Shown here: piece by piece, positions 1-8,263 of the stretch
How the letters are laid out: every line of letters begins with the position of its first letter
Numbering within the stretch: position 1 is the first letter of the stretch
Assembly: GCF_000359605.1 (NCBI RefSeq)
Contig: NZ_APML01000012.1
Span: 1-56,286, forward strand
DNA length: 56,286 nt
Direction of reading: 5' to 3'
DNA from: Gracilibacillus halophilus YIM-C55.5
Lineage (GTDB): Bacteria; Bacillota; Bacilli; Bacillales; Amphibacillaceae
The notes under the pieces: generated by a model
What the model saw: the letters and a program-made list of their open reading frames with translations, nothing else
Database searches by the model: none
What the model was told of the DNA's origin: nothing
Program-made: the position numbers and the translations under genes

Positions 1-49
1 ACCTTTTAGAAAACAGCGTAGAAGAAAAAACAACCAGAGATCTTTTCTC

Positions 50-78
50 TTGATTTTTTGATTCATGGATAGTATGAT
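50..78 (+). promoter_or_regulatory. Sigma-A promoter of metI
   Basis: TTGATT (50-55), a 17-base spacer and TATGAT (73-78) sit about 25 bases before the S-box aptamer, so a transcript starting near 85 would carry the whole riboswitch. Motif match only. Confidence 0.55.
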
Positions 79-103
79 TTCATTATAAAAGTATATATGC
101 AAT

Positions 104-256
104 ATCTTATCAAGAGAAGCTGAGGGACTGGGCCCTATGAAGCTTCAGCAACCAGCAAAATGTATGGTGCTAATTCCAGTGGCATAATGAGATAGCCGAA
201 GATAAGAAGGATACATACCAATCAAGACCTTCTTACTGGAGAGAAGGTCTTTTTTT
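104..256 (+). promoter_or_regulatory. SAM-I (S-box) riboswitch with intrinsic terminator
   Basis: The conserved S-box core is readable: CTTATCAAGAGA at 106-117, GAGGGACTGG at 122-131, CCCTATGAAGC at 133-143, CAGCAACC at 146-153, GGTGCTAATTCCAG at 166-179 and the closing P1 strand GATAAGAAGG at 201-210. An intrinsic terminator follows: AGACCTTCT (225-233) pairs with AGAAGGTCT (242-250), then a run of T. The 3' side of P1 (AGAAGG) and the terminator stem share complementary sequence, which fits the usual switch in which SAM binding favours termination. It controls metI directly downstream. Confidence 0.97.
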
Positions 257-280
257 ATTTTTTCTTTAGGAGTGTTAAAC

Positions 281-1372
281 ATGAAGCAGAATATGGAATC
301 GATATTAGCTCAAATCGGAAATCGCAATGATGAAAAAACAGGTGCCGTAGAAGCGCCATTATATCTATCAACAGCTTATCAACATAAAGGATTAGGCCAA
401 TCAACGGGATATGATTATGCGCGAACAGGCAATCCAACTAGAGAAATTGTTGAAAATACCATAAGCGAGTTAGAGGAAGGTGCACAAGGATTCGCTTGCT
501 CTTCTGGAATGGCTGCGATTCAATTAATTTTAACACTGTTTCAGCAAGGTGATGAATTGATTGTGACAGAAGATATCTATGGTGGTAGCTATCGATTATT
601 CGATCACTATGAAACAGCGTATCAAGTAAAACCTGTATATACGACACCTGATGCGATTGAACGTGCGATCACATCTCAAACAAAAGCCATTTTTATTGAA
701 ACGCCGACTAACCCGCTATTATTAGAGATCGATATTCAACAAGTCGCTAATATCGCAAACAATCATAATTTATGGTTAATTGTTGACAATACATTTTATA
801 CCCCATATCTACAGAAACCGTTAAACCAAGGTGCTGATATTGTCATACATTCTGCAACCAAATATTTAGGTGGACATAACGATGTTTTGGCTGGCCTCGT
901 GGCGGTAAAAGATAAACAGATTGGCGAAAAGCTTGAATACATGCAAAATGCCATCGGTGCCGTATTATCTCCGTTTGATTGTATGTTATTAATTCGGGGA
1001 ATGAAGACGTTAAGCCTACGACTAGAGAAGCAACAATCGAACGCCCAAGAGATTGTCACATTTTTGGAAGAACATCCAAATGTATCTGATGTATTATATC
1101 CAGGGCGAGGAGCAATGGTAAGTTTCCGTGTCAAAAACGAAAACATCGTCGATCCATTCTTACAACGATTGGAGTTAATTTCATTTGCAGAAAGTTTAGG
1201 TGGAGTGGAAAGCTTTATTACCTACCCATCAACACAAACACACTCTGAAATTCCGAAAGAAGAACGTGACCGTCGCGGTGTTGATGATACGCTTCTTCGT
1301 TTTTCAGTCGGCATTGAACATGCACAAGATTTAAAACTAGACTTAGACCAAGCATTAAAAGCCCACTCATAA
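281..1372 (+). CDS. metI: Cystathionine gamma-synthase / O-acetylhomoserine thiolyase (MetI-type)
   Basis: PLP-dependent trans-sulfuration enzyme (Cys/Met metabolism family) that replaces the acyl group of an activated homoserine with cysteine or sulfide, in the cytoplasm. Visible landmarks are the SSGMAAIQ cofactor loop, ETPTNP, VDNTF and SATKYLGGH, whose lysine (about residue 194) carries PLP. The sequence follows B. subtilis MetI almost end to end and length (363 residues) fits. ATG 281 is preferred over an in-frame GTG at 272 because TTTAGGAG at 264-272 gives good spacing to ATG. In B. subtilis metI is followed by metC; here no metC follows, and the next gene converges. Control is by the upstream SAM riboswitch. 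Confidence 0.95.
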   Translation: MKQNMESILAQIGNRNDEKTGAVEAPLYLSTAYQHKGLGQSTGYDYARTGNPTREIVENTISELEEGAQGFACSSGMAAIQLILTLFQQGDELIVTEDIYGGSYRLFDHYETAYQVKPVYTTPDAIERAITSQTKAIFIETPTNPLLLEIDIQQVANIANNHNLWLIVDNTFYTPYLQKPLNQGADIVIHSATKYLGGHNDVLAGLVAVKDKQIGEKLEYMQNAIGAVLSPFDCMLLIRGMKTLSLRLEKQQSNAQEIVTFLEEHPNVSDVLYPGRGAMVSFRVKNENIVDPFLQRLELISFAESLGGVESFITYPSTQTHSEIPKEERDRRGVDDTLLRFSVGIEHAQDLKLDLDQALKAHS

Positions 1373-1388
1373 AAGAGATATCAAATAG

Positions 1389-1549
1389 AAGAGGGACAGA
1401 CCAGTAAATCGTGACTACATCAAAAAACGGACTTTACCTGATACGCTGTTTTCTAATACAACAAAGGTTACGAAAACAGCCATCTGATAAAAACAGAGAA
1501 AGTTCGTTTTTTTGATGCAAAGAGTTATGTCCTAGTCTAGTCTCTTTTC
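1389..1549. repeat. Long imperfect palindrome (about 160 bp) between convergent genes
   Basis: Two nested arm pairs are visible. The outer arm at about 1390-1434 (GAAGAGGGACAGAC then CATCAAAAAACGGACTTT) mirrors 1499-1549 (AAAGTTCGTTTTTTTGATG then TAGTCTCTTTTC). The inner arm CTGATACGCTGTTTTC (1438-1453) mirrors GAAAACAGCCATCTGAT (1472-1488). Folded, it is a long hairpin with an interrupted middle. It sits between convergent metI and the TSUP gene and could end both transcripts. The 14-mer TAGAAAACAGCGTA also occurs at 7-20 and, in reverse complement, at 1443-1456, suggesting an interspersed family. Confidence 0.7.
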
Positions 1550-1592
1550 AACAAATGCTATGATAACCTCAAGACTCAATGAATTTCTGTTC

Positions 1593-2339
1593 TTAACCAA
1601 TAATTAAACGAATCGCACCAACGGCAGCAAAGAATAGAACAAGAAATTGAAATGTTTTTTGCGGGATCACCTTTAAGACATAAACGCCGATCATTGCCCC
1701 GATTAAAATGGCAGGTAGCACCCACACATTAAATGCAATTGATCTTGTAGTAATTAAACCAAGCTGTATATAAAATGGCACTTTAATCACATTCACAAAT
1801 AAAAAGAACCATGCTCCCGTTCCGATAAATTGTTTTTTTGGCAACCCCTTTACAAGTAAATATATTGCCATTACACCACCTGATGCGTTACCTACCATTG
1901 TCGTAAATCCAGCTAAAACTCCCATAGAGAATGTAAATAGTTTTGATGTCGGCAATAACTCATTAAACCGGTCACCTAGTTTTTCACGACTTATATGTAG
2001 AACGATTAACGCTAATACCATAATTCCGACTAATGGCTTTAATTGTTCATTCGTTACCCATTCTAAGACAAAGTATCCTAACATAATACCGACTAGCGTC
2101 CATGGTACTAATGAAAATAAATGTCGCCAAACAACACTCCGTCGATAATAAGTGACGGCAAAAATATCGGCTGCAATCAGTAATGGTAATAGAATACCAA
2201 CCGATTCTCGCGCTGGAAATAGCATCATAAATATCGTGACAACAAGAATCCCCATACTCGCAATACCAGCTTTAGCAAACCCAATAAGCAGTCCACTAAT
2301 CAGGACAATGATCCATTCCCATACCGTTAAATCAAACAT
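1593..2339 (-). CDS. TSUP (TauE/SafE) family membrane transporter
   Basis: Integral membrane protein of 248 residues with about eight hydrophobic segments in two similar halves, the fold of the TauE/SafE family, whose characterised members export sulfite, sulfoacetate or related sulfur anions. The N-terminal half has the family-style GLLIGFAKAGIASMG stretch (about residues 16-30) and the second half repeats it as GVLAGFTTMVGNASGG (about 139-154). The substrate cannot be read from sequence. It converges on metI across the long palindrome, so it is not in the S-box unit; a sulfur role is possible but inferred. Confidence 0.8.
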   Translation of the reverse strand: MFDLTVWEWIIVLISGLLIGFAKAGIASMGILVVTIFMMLFPARESVGILLPLLIAADIFAVTYYRRSVVWRHLFSLVPWTLVGIMLGYFVLEWVTNEQLKPLVGIMVLALIVLHISREKLGDRFNELLPTSKLFTFSMGVLAGFTTMVGNASGGVMAIYLLVKGLPKKQFIGTGAWFFLFVNVIKVPFYIQLGLITTRSIAFNVWVLPAILIGAMIGVYVLKVIPQKTFQFLVLFFAAVGAIRLIIG

Positions 2340-2699
2340 AAGATCCCTCTCATTCTCTCTTTATTGTCCACAAAGAAAAGCACTGACATCTAACAGTGCC
2401 TTCTTCATCAAACGAGATCAATCGATTCACGATCATCCAAATCGTCCTTTTATACTATAACATATCACACAAGTCTGTTAGGCAAATGACATTTGATCAT
2501 TCGTCATCATTCGAATCCATGTTCAGCTTGCTCATGCTCGATAATGATAGGAGCCTTTTTACTTTGACATTGATAGTTCCAAGTTGTACCATAAAGGTAT
2601 TGAATGCAAGATAGAATGCTTATTCATGCTGTGATTATCATATGAATTTCTCGGCACAAGCTTATATTTTTTAAGGGGGGAATAGCGTTTTTATACGCT
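2340..2699. promoter_or_regulatory. Divergent intergenic region with a promoter toward lipM
   Basis: No gene is supported here. A plus-strand promoter candidate is TTGACA (2564-2569), 17 bases, TACCAT (2587-2592). A run of six G (2675-2680) is the only Shine-Dalgarno-like sequence for lipM, and a small hairpin AGCGT/ACGCT (2684-2699) lies between it and the start codon. The left end should hold the minus-strand promoter of the TSUP gene, which I could not place. Confidence 0.5.
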
Positions 2700-3524
2700 A
2701 TGAAAATGACAGAAACTTGGTACTTCCTAGATACAGGTGAGCAATCACCAGCATACAACATGGCGGTTGATGACTGTCTCTTGCGATGGCACAGTAATCA
2801 AGAAATTCCGCCAGTTATCCGCTTTTACCAATGGAAGCCTGCTGGTTTATCAGTTGGTTATTTTCAAAAAACAAAGGGAAAAATAAATTTTGATGCATTA
2901 GAAAATCAAAATATTGACTTAGTACGACGTTTGACAGGTGGTCGAGCGGTCTTGCACGATCAGGAGCTTACATACAGTATAATCGTCTCTGAATCACATT
3001 CAGATATGCCTCGCTCGGTAAAAGAAGCATATCTTATTTTATCCAAGGGACTGTTAGAAGGATATAACAACCTTGGTATTGATGCATCATTTGCTATTCC
3101 AGAAGAAAAACAAAAGACGACACAATCTGCTGTTTGTTTTGAGGAACCCTCATGGTATGAATTAGTTGTTCATGGTAAAAAAGCAGCCGGCAGTGCACAG
3201 ACAAGAAAGAAAGGTGTGATTCTACAACATGGATCGATTCCTATAACTGTTGATGATACAAAACTATATGATATGTTTGTCTATCCTAATGAAAAGGTAA
3301 AAGAAAGAGCACGCCGCGCGTTTAAAGATAAGGCGATTTCCATCGAAGAAGCAGCCGGTCGAACGGTAACGATGGAAGAAACCAAAGATGCTTTTAAACA
3401 TGGCTTTGAACAAGGACTCAATATTACGTTTAAGCCACTTACTTTTAGTGATGATCAGAAAAAAGAAATCGAACATGTTATGCATCATACATATATGTCA
3501 GATGCATGGAATCTATCTAGATAG
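2700..3524 (+). CDS. lipM: Octanoyl-[GcvH]:protein N-octanoyltransferase (LipM)
   Basis: Cytoplasmic BPL/LplA/LipB-family enzyme that moves octanoate from acyl carrier protein to a lipoyl domain (GcvH in B. subtilis), the first step of lipoate assembly. Seen: RFYxWxPAxLSVGYFQ near residue 41, RRLTGGRAVLHDQELTYS near 76-93, the SAVCFEEPSWYELVV segment with the expected catalytic Cys146, and KKAAGSAQTRKKGVILQHGS. At 274 residues it matches LipM rather than the larger LplJ. lipA follows after 13 bases, so the two steps are encoded together. The start is uncertain: ATG 2700 and ATG 2706 are both possible, and the G-rich Shine-Dalgarno lies about 19 bases upstream across a hairpin. Confidence 0.92.
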   Translation: MKMTETWYFLDTGEQSPAYNMAVDDCLLRWHSNQEIPPVIRFYQWKPAGLSVGYFQKTKGKINFDALENQNIDLVRRLTGGRAVLHDQELTYSIIVSESHSDMPRSVKEAYLILSKGLLEGYNNLGIDASFAIPEEKQKTTQSAVCFEEPSWYELVVHGKKAAGSAQTRKKGVILQHGSIPITVDDTKLYDMFVYPNEKVKERARRAFKDKAISIEEAAGRTVTMEETKDAFKHGFEQGLNITFKPLTFSDDQKKEIEHVMHHTYMSDAWNLSR

Positions 3525-3537
3525 GAAGTGATTTGGT

Positions 3538-4485
3538 ATGGCTAAAAATGAAGAACATGTACGCAAACCCGAATGGCTAAAAATTAAACTTAACACAAAC
3601 AAATCCTACAATCGTTTAAAGCATTTAATGCGTGACAAGCGCTTAAACACAGTTTGTGAAGAAGCGAGATGTCCCAATATTCATGAATGTTGGAGTGAAA
3701 GACAAACGGCAACGTTTATGATTTTAGGAGACACATGTACACGTGGTTGCCGTTTCTGCGCGGTAAAAACTGGACTTCCGAATGAGCTGGATTGGGGCGA
3801 ACCAAAACGTGTTGCTGAGTCGGTTGAAATTATGGGACTAAAACATGTTGTTGTAACATCTGTCGCACGTGATGATTTAAAAGATGGTGGCGCAGCTGTT
3901 TTTGCCGAAACCGTACGCCAAATCCGTGAACGCGTGCCAGGATGTACCATTGAAATTTTGCCGTCTGATATGAAAGGCGACTATGAAAGTTTACATACAC
4001 TCATGAGCAGTGCACCTGATATTTTCAATCATAATATTGAAACAGTCCGTCGTTTAACGAAACGTGTTCGTGCGATTGCGATGTATGATCGATCGTTAGA
4101 ATTGCTACGTCGCGTAAAAGAAATTTCTCCAAATACCCCGACAAAATCCAGTATTATGGTCGGACTTGGTGAAACAAAGGAAGAAATTGTAGAAGCGATG
4201 GATGACTTGCGTGCAAACAATGTCGATATCATGACTATTGGACAGTATTTGCAACCAACGAAAAAACATTTGAATGTTGAACGCTATTACCATCCAGATG
4301 AATTTCAAGAATTAAAGGAAATTGCATTCTCTAAAGGATTTAAGCATTGTGAAGCTGGTCCACTTGTTCGGTCTTCTTACCATGCTGATGAACAAGTCAA
4401 CCAAACGTCAGCTCAACGGCGCATTCAATATATGAAAGGTTATGAAGAAACAAGTGGTGAACAGTTAACCAACACGAACTTCTAA
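3538..4485 (+). CDS. lipA: Lipoyl synthase
   Basis: Radical-SAM enzyme that inserts two sulfur atoms into protein-bound octanoyl groups. The radical cluster motif CxxxCxxC is CTRGCRFC (Cys67, 71, 74), and the auxiliary sacrificial cluster ligands are Cys40, Cys45 and Cys51 in [12 protein letters not shown]. The C-terminal RSSYHADE segment supplies the conserved serine ligand. Length (315) is somewhat longer than many homologues because of a charged tail. A ribosome binding site AGGAAGTGAT precedes the ATG. It lies 13 bases after lipM and 16 before the phosphatase gene, so a three-gene transcript is likely. Confidence 0.97.
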   Translation: MAKNEEHVRKPEWLKIKLNTNKSYNRLKHLMRDKRLNTVCEEARCPNIHECWSERQTATFMILGDTCTRGCRFCAVKTGLPNELDWGEPKRVAESVEIMGLKHVVVTSVARDDLKDGGAAVFAETVRQIRERVPGCTIEILPSDMKGDYESLHTLMSSAPDIFNHNIETVRRLTKRVRAIAMYDRSLELLRRVKEISPNTPTKSSIMVGLGETKEEIVEAMDDLRANNVDIMTIGQYLQPTKKHLNVERYYHPDEFQELKEIAFSKGFKHCEAGPLVRSSYHADEQVNQTSAQRRIQYMKGYEETSGEQLTNTNF

Positions 4486-4501
4486 CCGAAGGAGAGACAA
4501 C

Positions 4502-5293
4502 ATGTCATCATATAAAGTTTTATTCTTAGATATTGACGGAACAGTTTTACAAGATGACCATACAATTGCAACCTCAACTAAAAAGGCTGTGCAACAAGCA
4601 AAAGCGAAAGGAATTGAAGTATTTCTTGCAACTGGCAGACCACTACACGAAATTTCAGATATTGCTGATTCCTTAGACATCCATTCTTTCATTGGATATA
4701 ATGGCGCTTATGCCATTTATGAAGATCAAGTGGTCTTCAATCAACCAATAGATTCCACAATCATTGAGCATTTTTTGCAAGTTGCTCATCAAAATGGACA
4801 TGAAATGGTGCTTTATACAAATCAGTTGAACTTGTTCACATCCTTAACACCCGATTTCGTGCAGCGGTTTGCGGATTATTTCAATTTTCAACAAAACTTT
4901 CTCTACACTGATCAGTATAAACAAAATATTCTTGGGATTACGATGATGAATGTTAAACCGAACGAAACAGCACTGTACGATTTACCAAAGAGCGACATTT
5001 ATTTTTCTGAGGTTAATGTAAGTGGTGTGGACGATTGTTATGATGTCATTCGAGAAAATGTGAACAAAGGACGAGCCATAAAAACGGTCTTAGAAAGGTT
5101 AGAAATAGAAGCTCATCAAGCGATTGCTTTTGGCGATGGCATGAACGATAAACAAATGCTTCAGTTTGTCGGTGAAAGTTTTGCCATGGGGAACGCACAT
5201 GAAGAACTATTTCAATACGCCAAACATCGCACCACTTCTGTGAACAATGACGGCATTTACCATGGTTTGCAGTCATTAGGAATTGTGCCATAA
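4502..5293 (+). CDS. Cof-type HAD-superfamily phosphatase
   Basis: HAD hydrolase with a type IIB cap. Motif I is FLDIDGTVL (nucleophile and acid aspartates, about residues 10-12), motif II is ATGRP, and motif IV is FGDGMNDKQML near the C-terminus, preceded by the KGRAIKTVLE lysine region. Members dephosphorylate sugar phosphates, flavin nucleotides or pyridoxal phosphate; the substrate is not predictable. AAGGAGAG precedes the ATG. It follows lipA closely and ends before a strong terminator, so it is probably the last gene of the lipM-lipA transcript. Confidence 0.9.
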   Translation: MSSYKVLFLDIDGTVLQDDHTIATSTKKAVQQAKAKGIEVFLATGRPLHEISDIADSLDIHSFIGYNGAYAIYEDQVVFNQPIDSTIIEHFLQVAHQNGHEMVLYTNQLNLFTSLTPDFVQRFADYFNFQQNFLYTDQYKQNILGITMMNVKPNETALYDLPKSDIYFSEVNVSGVDDCYDVIRENVNKGRAIKTVLERLEIEAHQAIAFGDGMNDKQMLQFVGESFAMGNAHEELFQYAKHRTTSVNNDGIYHGLQSLGIVP

Positions 5294-5366
5294 AAACGAC
5301 GTTTGATCGTTTGCAATTATCTTTGTCTTATCAGCGAAACAAGAGCAACTCGATATACTTTTAGAT

Positions 5367-5399
5367 GCAAAAAGCCAACTTTTATAGTTGGCTTTTTGC
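5367..5399 (+). terminator. Intrinsic terminator after the lipM-lipA-phosphatase unit
   Basis: GCAAAAAGCCAACT (5367-5380) pairs with AGTTGGCTTTTTGC (5386-5399). The symmetric A and T tracts make it usable on either strand. Confidence 0.85.
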
Positions 5400-5639
5400 G
5401 CTTTCGTCTCGAGAAAGCAGGACACCATAAATGGATAGGGGAGCAACTAGTATCAAACACATAAGCATTCGGAAGTGAACTTCTTTACTTTTTGCTTATA
5501 TGTGATTGTCTTAACGATAACAGATCCTCATAACCGATTCAGTGCTTTTGTCAGATTTATTGACACACTTTCTACAACTGCCCATTTTTATAGAATATGG
5601 TTGTTTACCCTAACTTCTTAGAAAAACTGACATACATTA
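5400..5639 (+). promoter_or_regulatory. Intergenic stretch with a sigma-K-like promoter for the yjcZ peptide
   Basis: No gene seen in 5400-5670. CATACATTA at 5631-5639 matches the sigma-K -10 consensus CATANNNTA exactly, and an AC dinucleotide at 5613-5614 is 16 bases upstream, the usual sigma-K -35 position. The -10 also resembles sigma-E, but no sigma-E -35 is visible at 14 bases. The start would fall about 10 bases before the AAGGAGG site, consistent with mother-cell expression during sporulation. Confidence 0.6.
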
Positions 5640-5670
5640 TATAGTGACAATACTCAAGGAGGTCGATAGG

Positions 5671-5808
5671 ATGAGTTACTATCAACAGTGTGGCGGCTAC
5701 GGCAGTGGCTATGGCGGCGGATATGGTAGCGGATATGGTAGCGGATTTGCGCTAATCGTCGTATTGTTTATTTTGTTGATCATCGTAGGTGCTTCTTTCT
5801 ATAGCTAG
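5671..5808 (+). CDS. YjcZ-family sporulation peptide (45 aa)
   Basis: Small gene of 45 residues: MSYYQQCGGYGS start, then repeated GYGSGYGGG-type units, then one hydrophobic segment (FALIVVLFILLIIVGASF) ending in YS. This Gly-Tyr-rich head plus a single C-terminal membrane helix is the YjcZ/YtzJ-like family found in endospore formers. AAGGAGG (5656-5662) gives ideal spacing to ATG 5671. It is monocistronic, with a sigma-K-like promoter before and a terminator after. The molecular role is unknown in the family; I infer a spore coat or forespore-membrane location. Confidence 0.85.
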   Translation: MSYYQQCGGYGSGYGGGYGSGYGSGFALIVVLFILLIIVGASFYS

Positions 5809-5817
5809 ATTCTAGGA

Positions 5818-5851
5818 AAAGCTGGGGCAAATTCTTGTCCCAGCTTTTTAT
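5818..5851. terminator. Bidirectional terminator (yjcZ peptide / GH127)
   Basis: AAAGCTGGG (5818-5826) pairs with CCCAGCTTT (5839-5847), with T runs usable on both strands between the convergent small gene and the glycosidase. Confidence 0.85.
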
Positions 5852-5882
5852 TTGCTTTTCTGTTCAAATGATATCGATTGCG

Positions 5883-8135
5883 TCATGATTCGAACATCGT
5901 AAACCGCGCCAGCAATTTTTCTCGCTCGGCTTCAAAACGGACGGTTATTTCTTGTTTATCCCTCACCCATTCTTCTGGTAAGGCATAGCGAACAGTAACG
6001 AGTTGTCCTTCCTTTTCTCCATGTAAAGTTTGCTTTGATAAAAGATTTTCATTAATATAAATCGCAAATTCTCGTTCGAATACTTGGCCATCGATGATTT
6101 CTTGCTGATCACTGCCAAAATAACTGACAGATAAATCGATTGGTTGATTGGAATCAACTTTTACGTTATAACTAAAAAATCCACCATCTTTCGCCTCACG
6201 CCAATTTTTCTTAACGATTGCATTGTAGCCTGTATGAGAATATAGACGTTGTAACTGATGGTCCACTTCTGGCTGCTGTTCACCTGGACTCACTTGATCA
6301 ATAGTGATCCCCATTTCGTCTTCGCCTCTATCATTATCTTCTTCAATAAAATGTGTGAACTCCTTTTCCGTCATGACTTTCCAATAAATTGTATATCGTT
6401 CATGGTGAATGTCATAAAACGGTTTTAGCGTTACTGACTGATGATTGGGTTGACCAATTGGTTCAGTTTCAAACGTTAAGGTTTTCCAGTTGACACAAGT
6501 AATTTGTGTGAACAATGGTTCGTTAGTCACCAATGTCGGCACATCAATTAACGGATGATCATTTAGTGCCTGATGATCATCCAAAATATCGGTCTTGGGA
6601 TAATTTTCTCTCCCTAACGCACCAGCTAAAACAAGCGGGCCGTACATCACCACTTGTTTGCGCGGATCATCTTTGGCTTGATATATATGAACATCTGTAG
6701 GAAGCGTTATTTCAATAACATCCCCTTCTTGCCAATCATTTTCGATAACAATATAACCATTCTCTTCCTTATAACTGATCCATTCATCATTTACATAGCA
6801 TTGTAATGGTTCTGTTAACCAGTAAGGTTTTCGAATGTTCATTTTCGTGGCAGGATTAGATACATATTCAATAGTTAACCTTGTCTTCAGTTGATAGGGA
6901 AAATCGGTGTGCTGTGACATGACGAATGGATCCGATACAAACTTTGACTGAATAAATAACTGAACATAGAAATCATCTTTTATATAATCATAGATTCCTT
7001 GATTATATCGCGCGGGACTCTCCATACCCGTTCCTGTACAACACCAAAACGAATTCTCCTCTGAGTGATAGACTTTAAAATGGCCGGGCTCAGATGGGAC
7101 AAAATATGTTTTCATCCCTGTGTCTGGATCTTGCGATGCTAAAATGTGATTATATAAAGCGCGTTCGTAAAAGTCATAATAACGAGATGATGGCTCCCAT
7201 TCAAACAACAATTCTGTCAGTTTTAACATATTATATGTGTTACACGTTTCAGTGGTTGTTATGCCGAGTTCTTCTGCCTCCTCAGGTCCAAAATGTTCTC
7301 GGATACTATTTCCACCTATCGCATATGTTCGATATTTTATGACTTGCTCCCAAAAAAATGTAGCAATGCGCTGATATTTGTCTTTCCCTGTGAGATTGTA
7401 CAATTTGGCAACGCCGATCACTTTTGGAATTTGGGTATTGGCATGCTTTCCTTCTAAATCATCTACTCCTCTAGCTAACGGATCTAATACCGCTTCATGA
7501 TAAAACTTTTCCGCTAATTCTAAATATCGATCATCATGTGTCATTTGGTATAAATCTGCAAACACTTCAATCATACCGCCATGTTCACATACGAGCATTT
7601 TTTGAAATTGATCGTGTGTCAATGTATGTAATCCTTGATACGCCCAATCTGCAAGTGTCGTAACAATGTCTAAAGCTAATCGATGTCCAGTTAAATAATA
7701 AACATCCACTAACCCAGCAAAAATTTTATGAATGGAATACCAAGGTACCCACGATCCGCCTAGACTAAAATTATCGACGTCAAATTCGCCTGTAAATACT
7801 TGATCAAAACAATCACGAGGAAAACCAGCAACAAATCCTGTTCTATCTAATGATTGAACATAAGCCAATTCTTCTAATGCATCATTTAATTTAACATATA
7901 ACGTCTCATCACCGGTTACTTGATACATGGTAGCAGTTGCTGATAGCCAGTGACCGATGGAATGTCCACTAATCGCAGTCGATTCCCATCCACCGTACCG
8001 AGGTTTTTTTGGTGTATGAGAAGCAGCTTCATAGCAAGGTGCTACTAATCGGTCAACATCCAGATTTATTAAGTATTCTTTTCCCTTTTCTTGAGATTGC
8101 TTGAACATTGCATCTTGTAGAATCGTTTGTTCCAT
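5883..8135 (-). CDS. GH127/GH146-family beta-L-arabinofuranosidase (DUF1680)
   Basis: Large (750 aa) glycosidase of the DUF1680 alpha/alpha-toroid superfamily. Characterised members are Zn-cysteine retaining beta-L-arabinofuranosidases acting on arabino-oligosaccharides or pectic arabinan. The metal/catalytic set is visible: Glu280 in REHF, Glu296 and Cys298 in TTETCNTYNML, and Cys365-Cys366 in FWCCTGTGMES, one of which is the nucleophile in the family. After the catalytic domain (about 1-400) come beta-rich domains and a C-terminal domain starting near the SPGEQQPE segment, an arrangement closer to GH146 than to the shorter GH127 type. No signal peptide, so the substrate must be imported. 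A divergent AraC gene lies 128 bp away and is the likely regulator. Confidence 0.88.
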   Translation of the reverse strand: MEQTILQDAMFKQSQEKGKEYLINLDVDRLVAPCYEAASHTPKKPRYGGWESTAISGHSIGHWLSATATMYQVTGDETLYVKLNDALEELAYVQSLDRTGFVAGFPRDCFDQVFTGEFDVDNFSLGGSWVPWYSIHKIFAGLVDVYYLTGHRLALDIVTTLADWAYQGLHTLTHDQFQKMLVCEHGGMIEVFADLYQMTHDDRYLELAEKFYHEAVLDPLARGVDDLEGKHANTQIPKVIGVAKLYNLTGKDKYQRIATFFWEQVIKYRTYAIGGNSIREHFGPEEAEELGITTTETCNTYNMLKLTELLFEWEPSSRYYDFYERALYNHILASQDPDTGMKTYFVPSEPGHFKVYHSEENSFWCCTGTGMESPARYNQGIYDYIKDDFYVQLFIQSKFVSDPFVMSQHTDFPYQLKTRLTIEYVSNPATKMNIRKPYWLTEPLQCYVNDEWISYKEENGYIVIENDWQEGDVIEITLPTDVHIYQAKDDPRKQVVMYGPLVLAGALGRENYPKTDILDDHQALNDHPLIDVPTLVTNEPLFTQITCVNWKTLTFETEPIGQPNHQSVTLKPFYDIHHERYTIYWKVMTEKEFTHFIEEDNDRGEDEMGITIDQVSPGEQQPEVDHQLQRLYSHTGYNAIVKKNWREAKDGGFFSYNVKVDSNQPIDLSVSYFGSDQQEIIDGQVFEREFAIYINENLLSKQTLHGEKEGQLVTVRYALPEEWVRDKQEITVRFEAEREKLLARFTMFES

Positions 8136-8226
8136 TTATAACCCTCCTCTTTCTAGTATGACGGGCATTGTAGGTAATGTACATTTCAATTTCTTTATAA
8201 TCCCTATCTTTTTTTTGTTTCTTTTA

Positions 8227-8256
8227 TGGTATACTTTAGAAAAAGCGAGAGGGAGG
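8227..8256 (+). promoter_or_regulatory. Extended -10 promoter and RBS of the araC-type gene
   Basis: TG (8227-8228), one base, TATACT (8230-8235) form an extended -10 element; no good -35 is visible. GAGGGAGG at 8249-8256 precedes ATG 8264. The glycosidase promoter must lie in the same 128-bp interval on the other strand. Confidence 0.55.
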
Positions 8257-8263
8257 TCTATCG

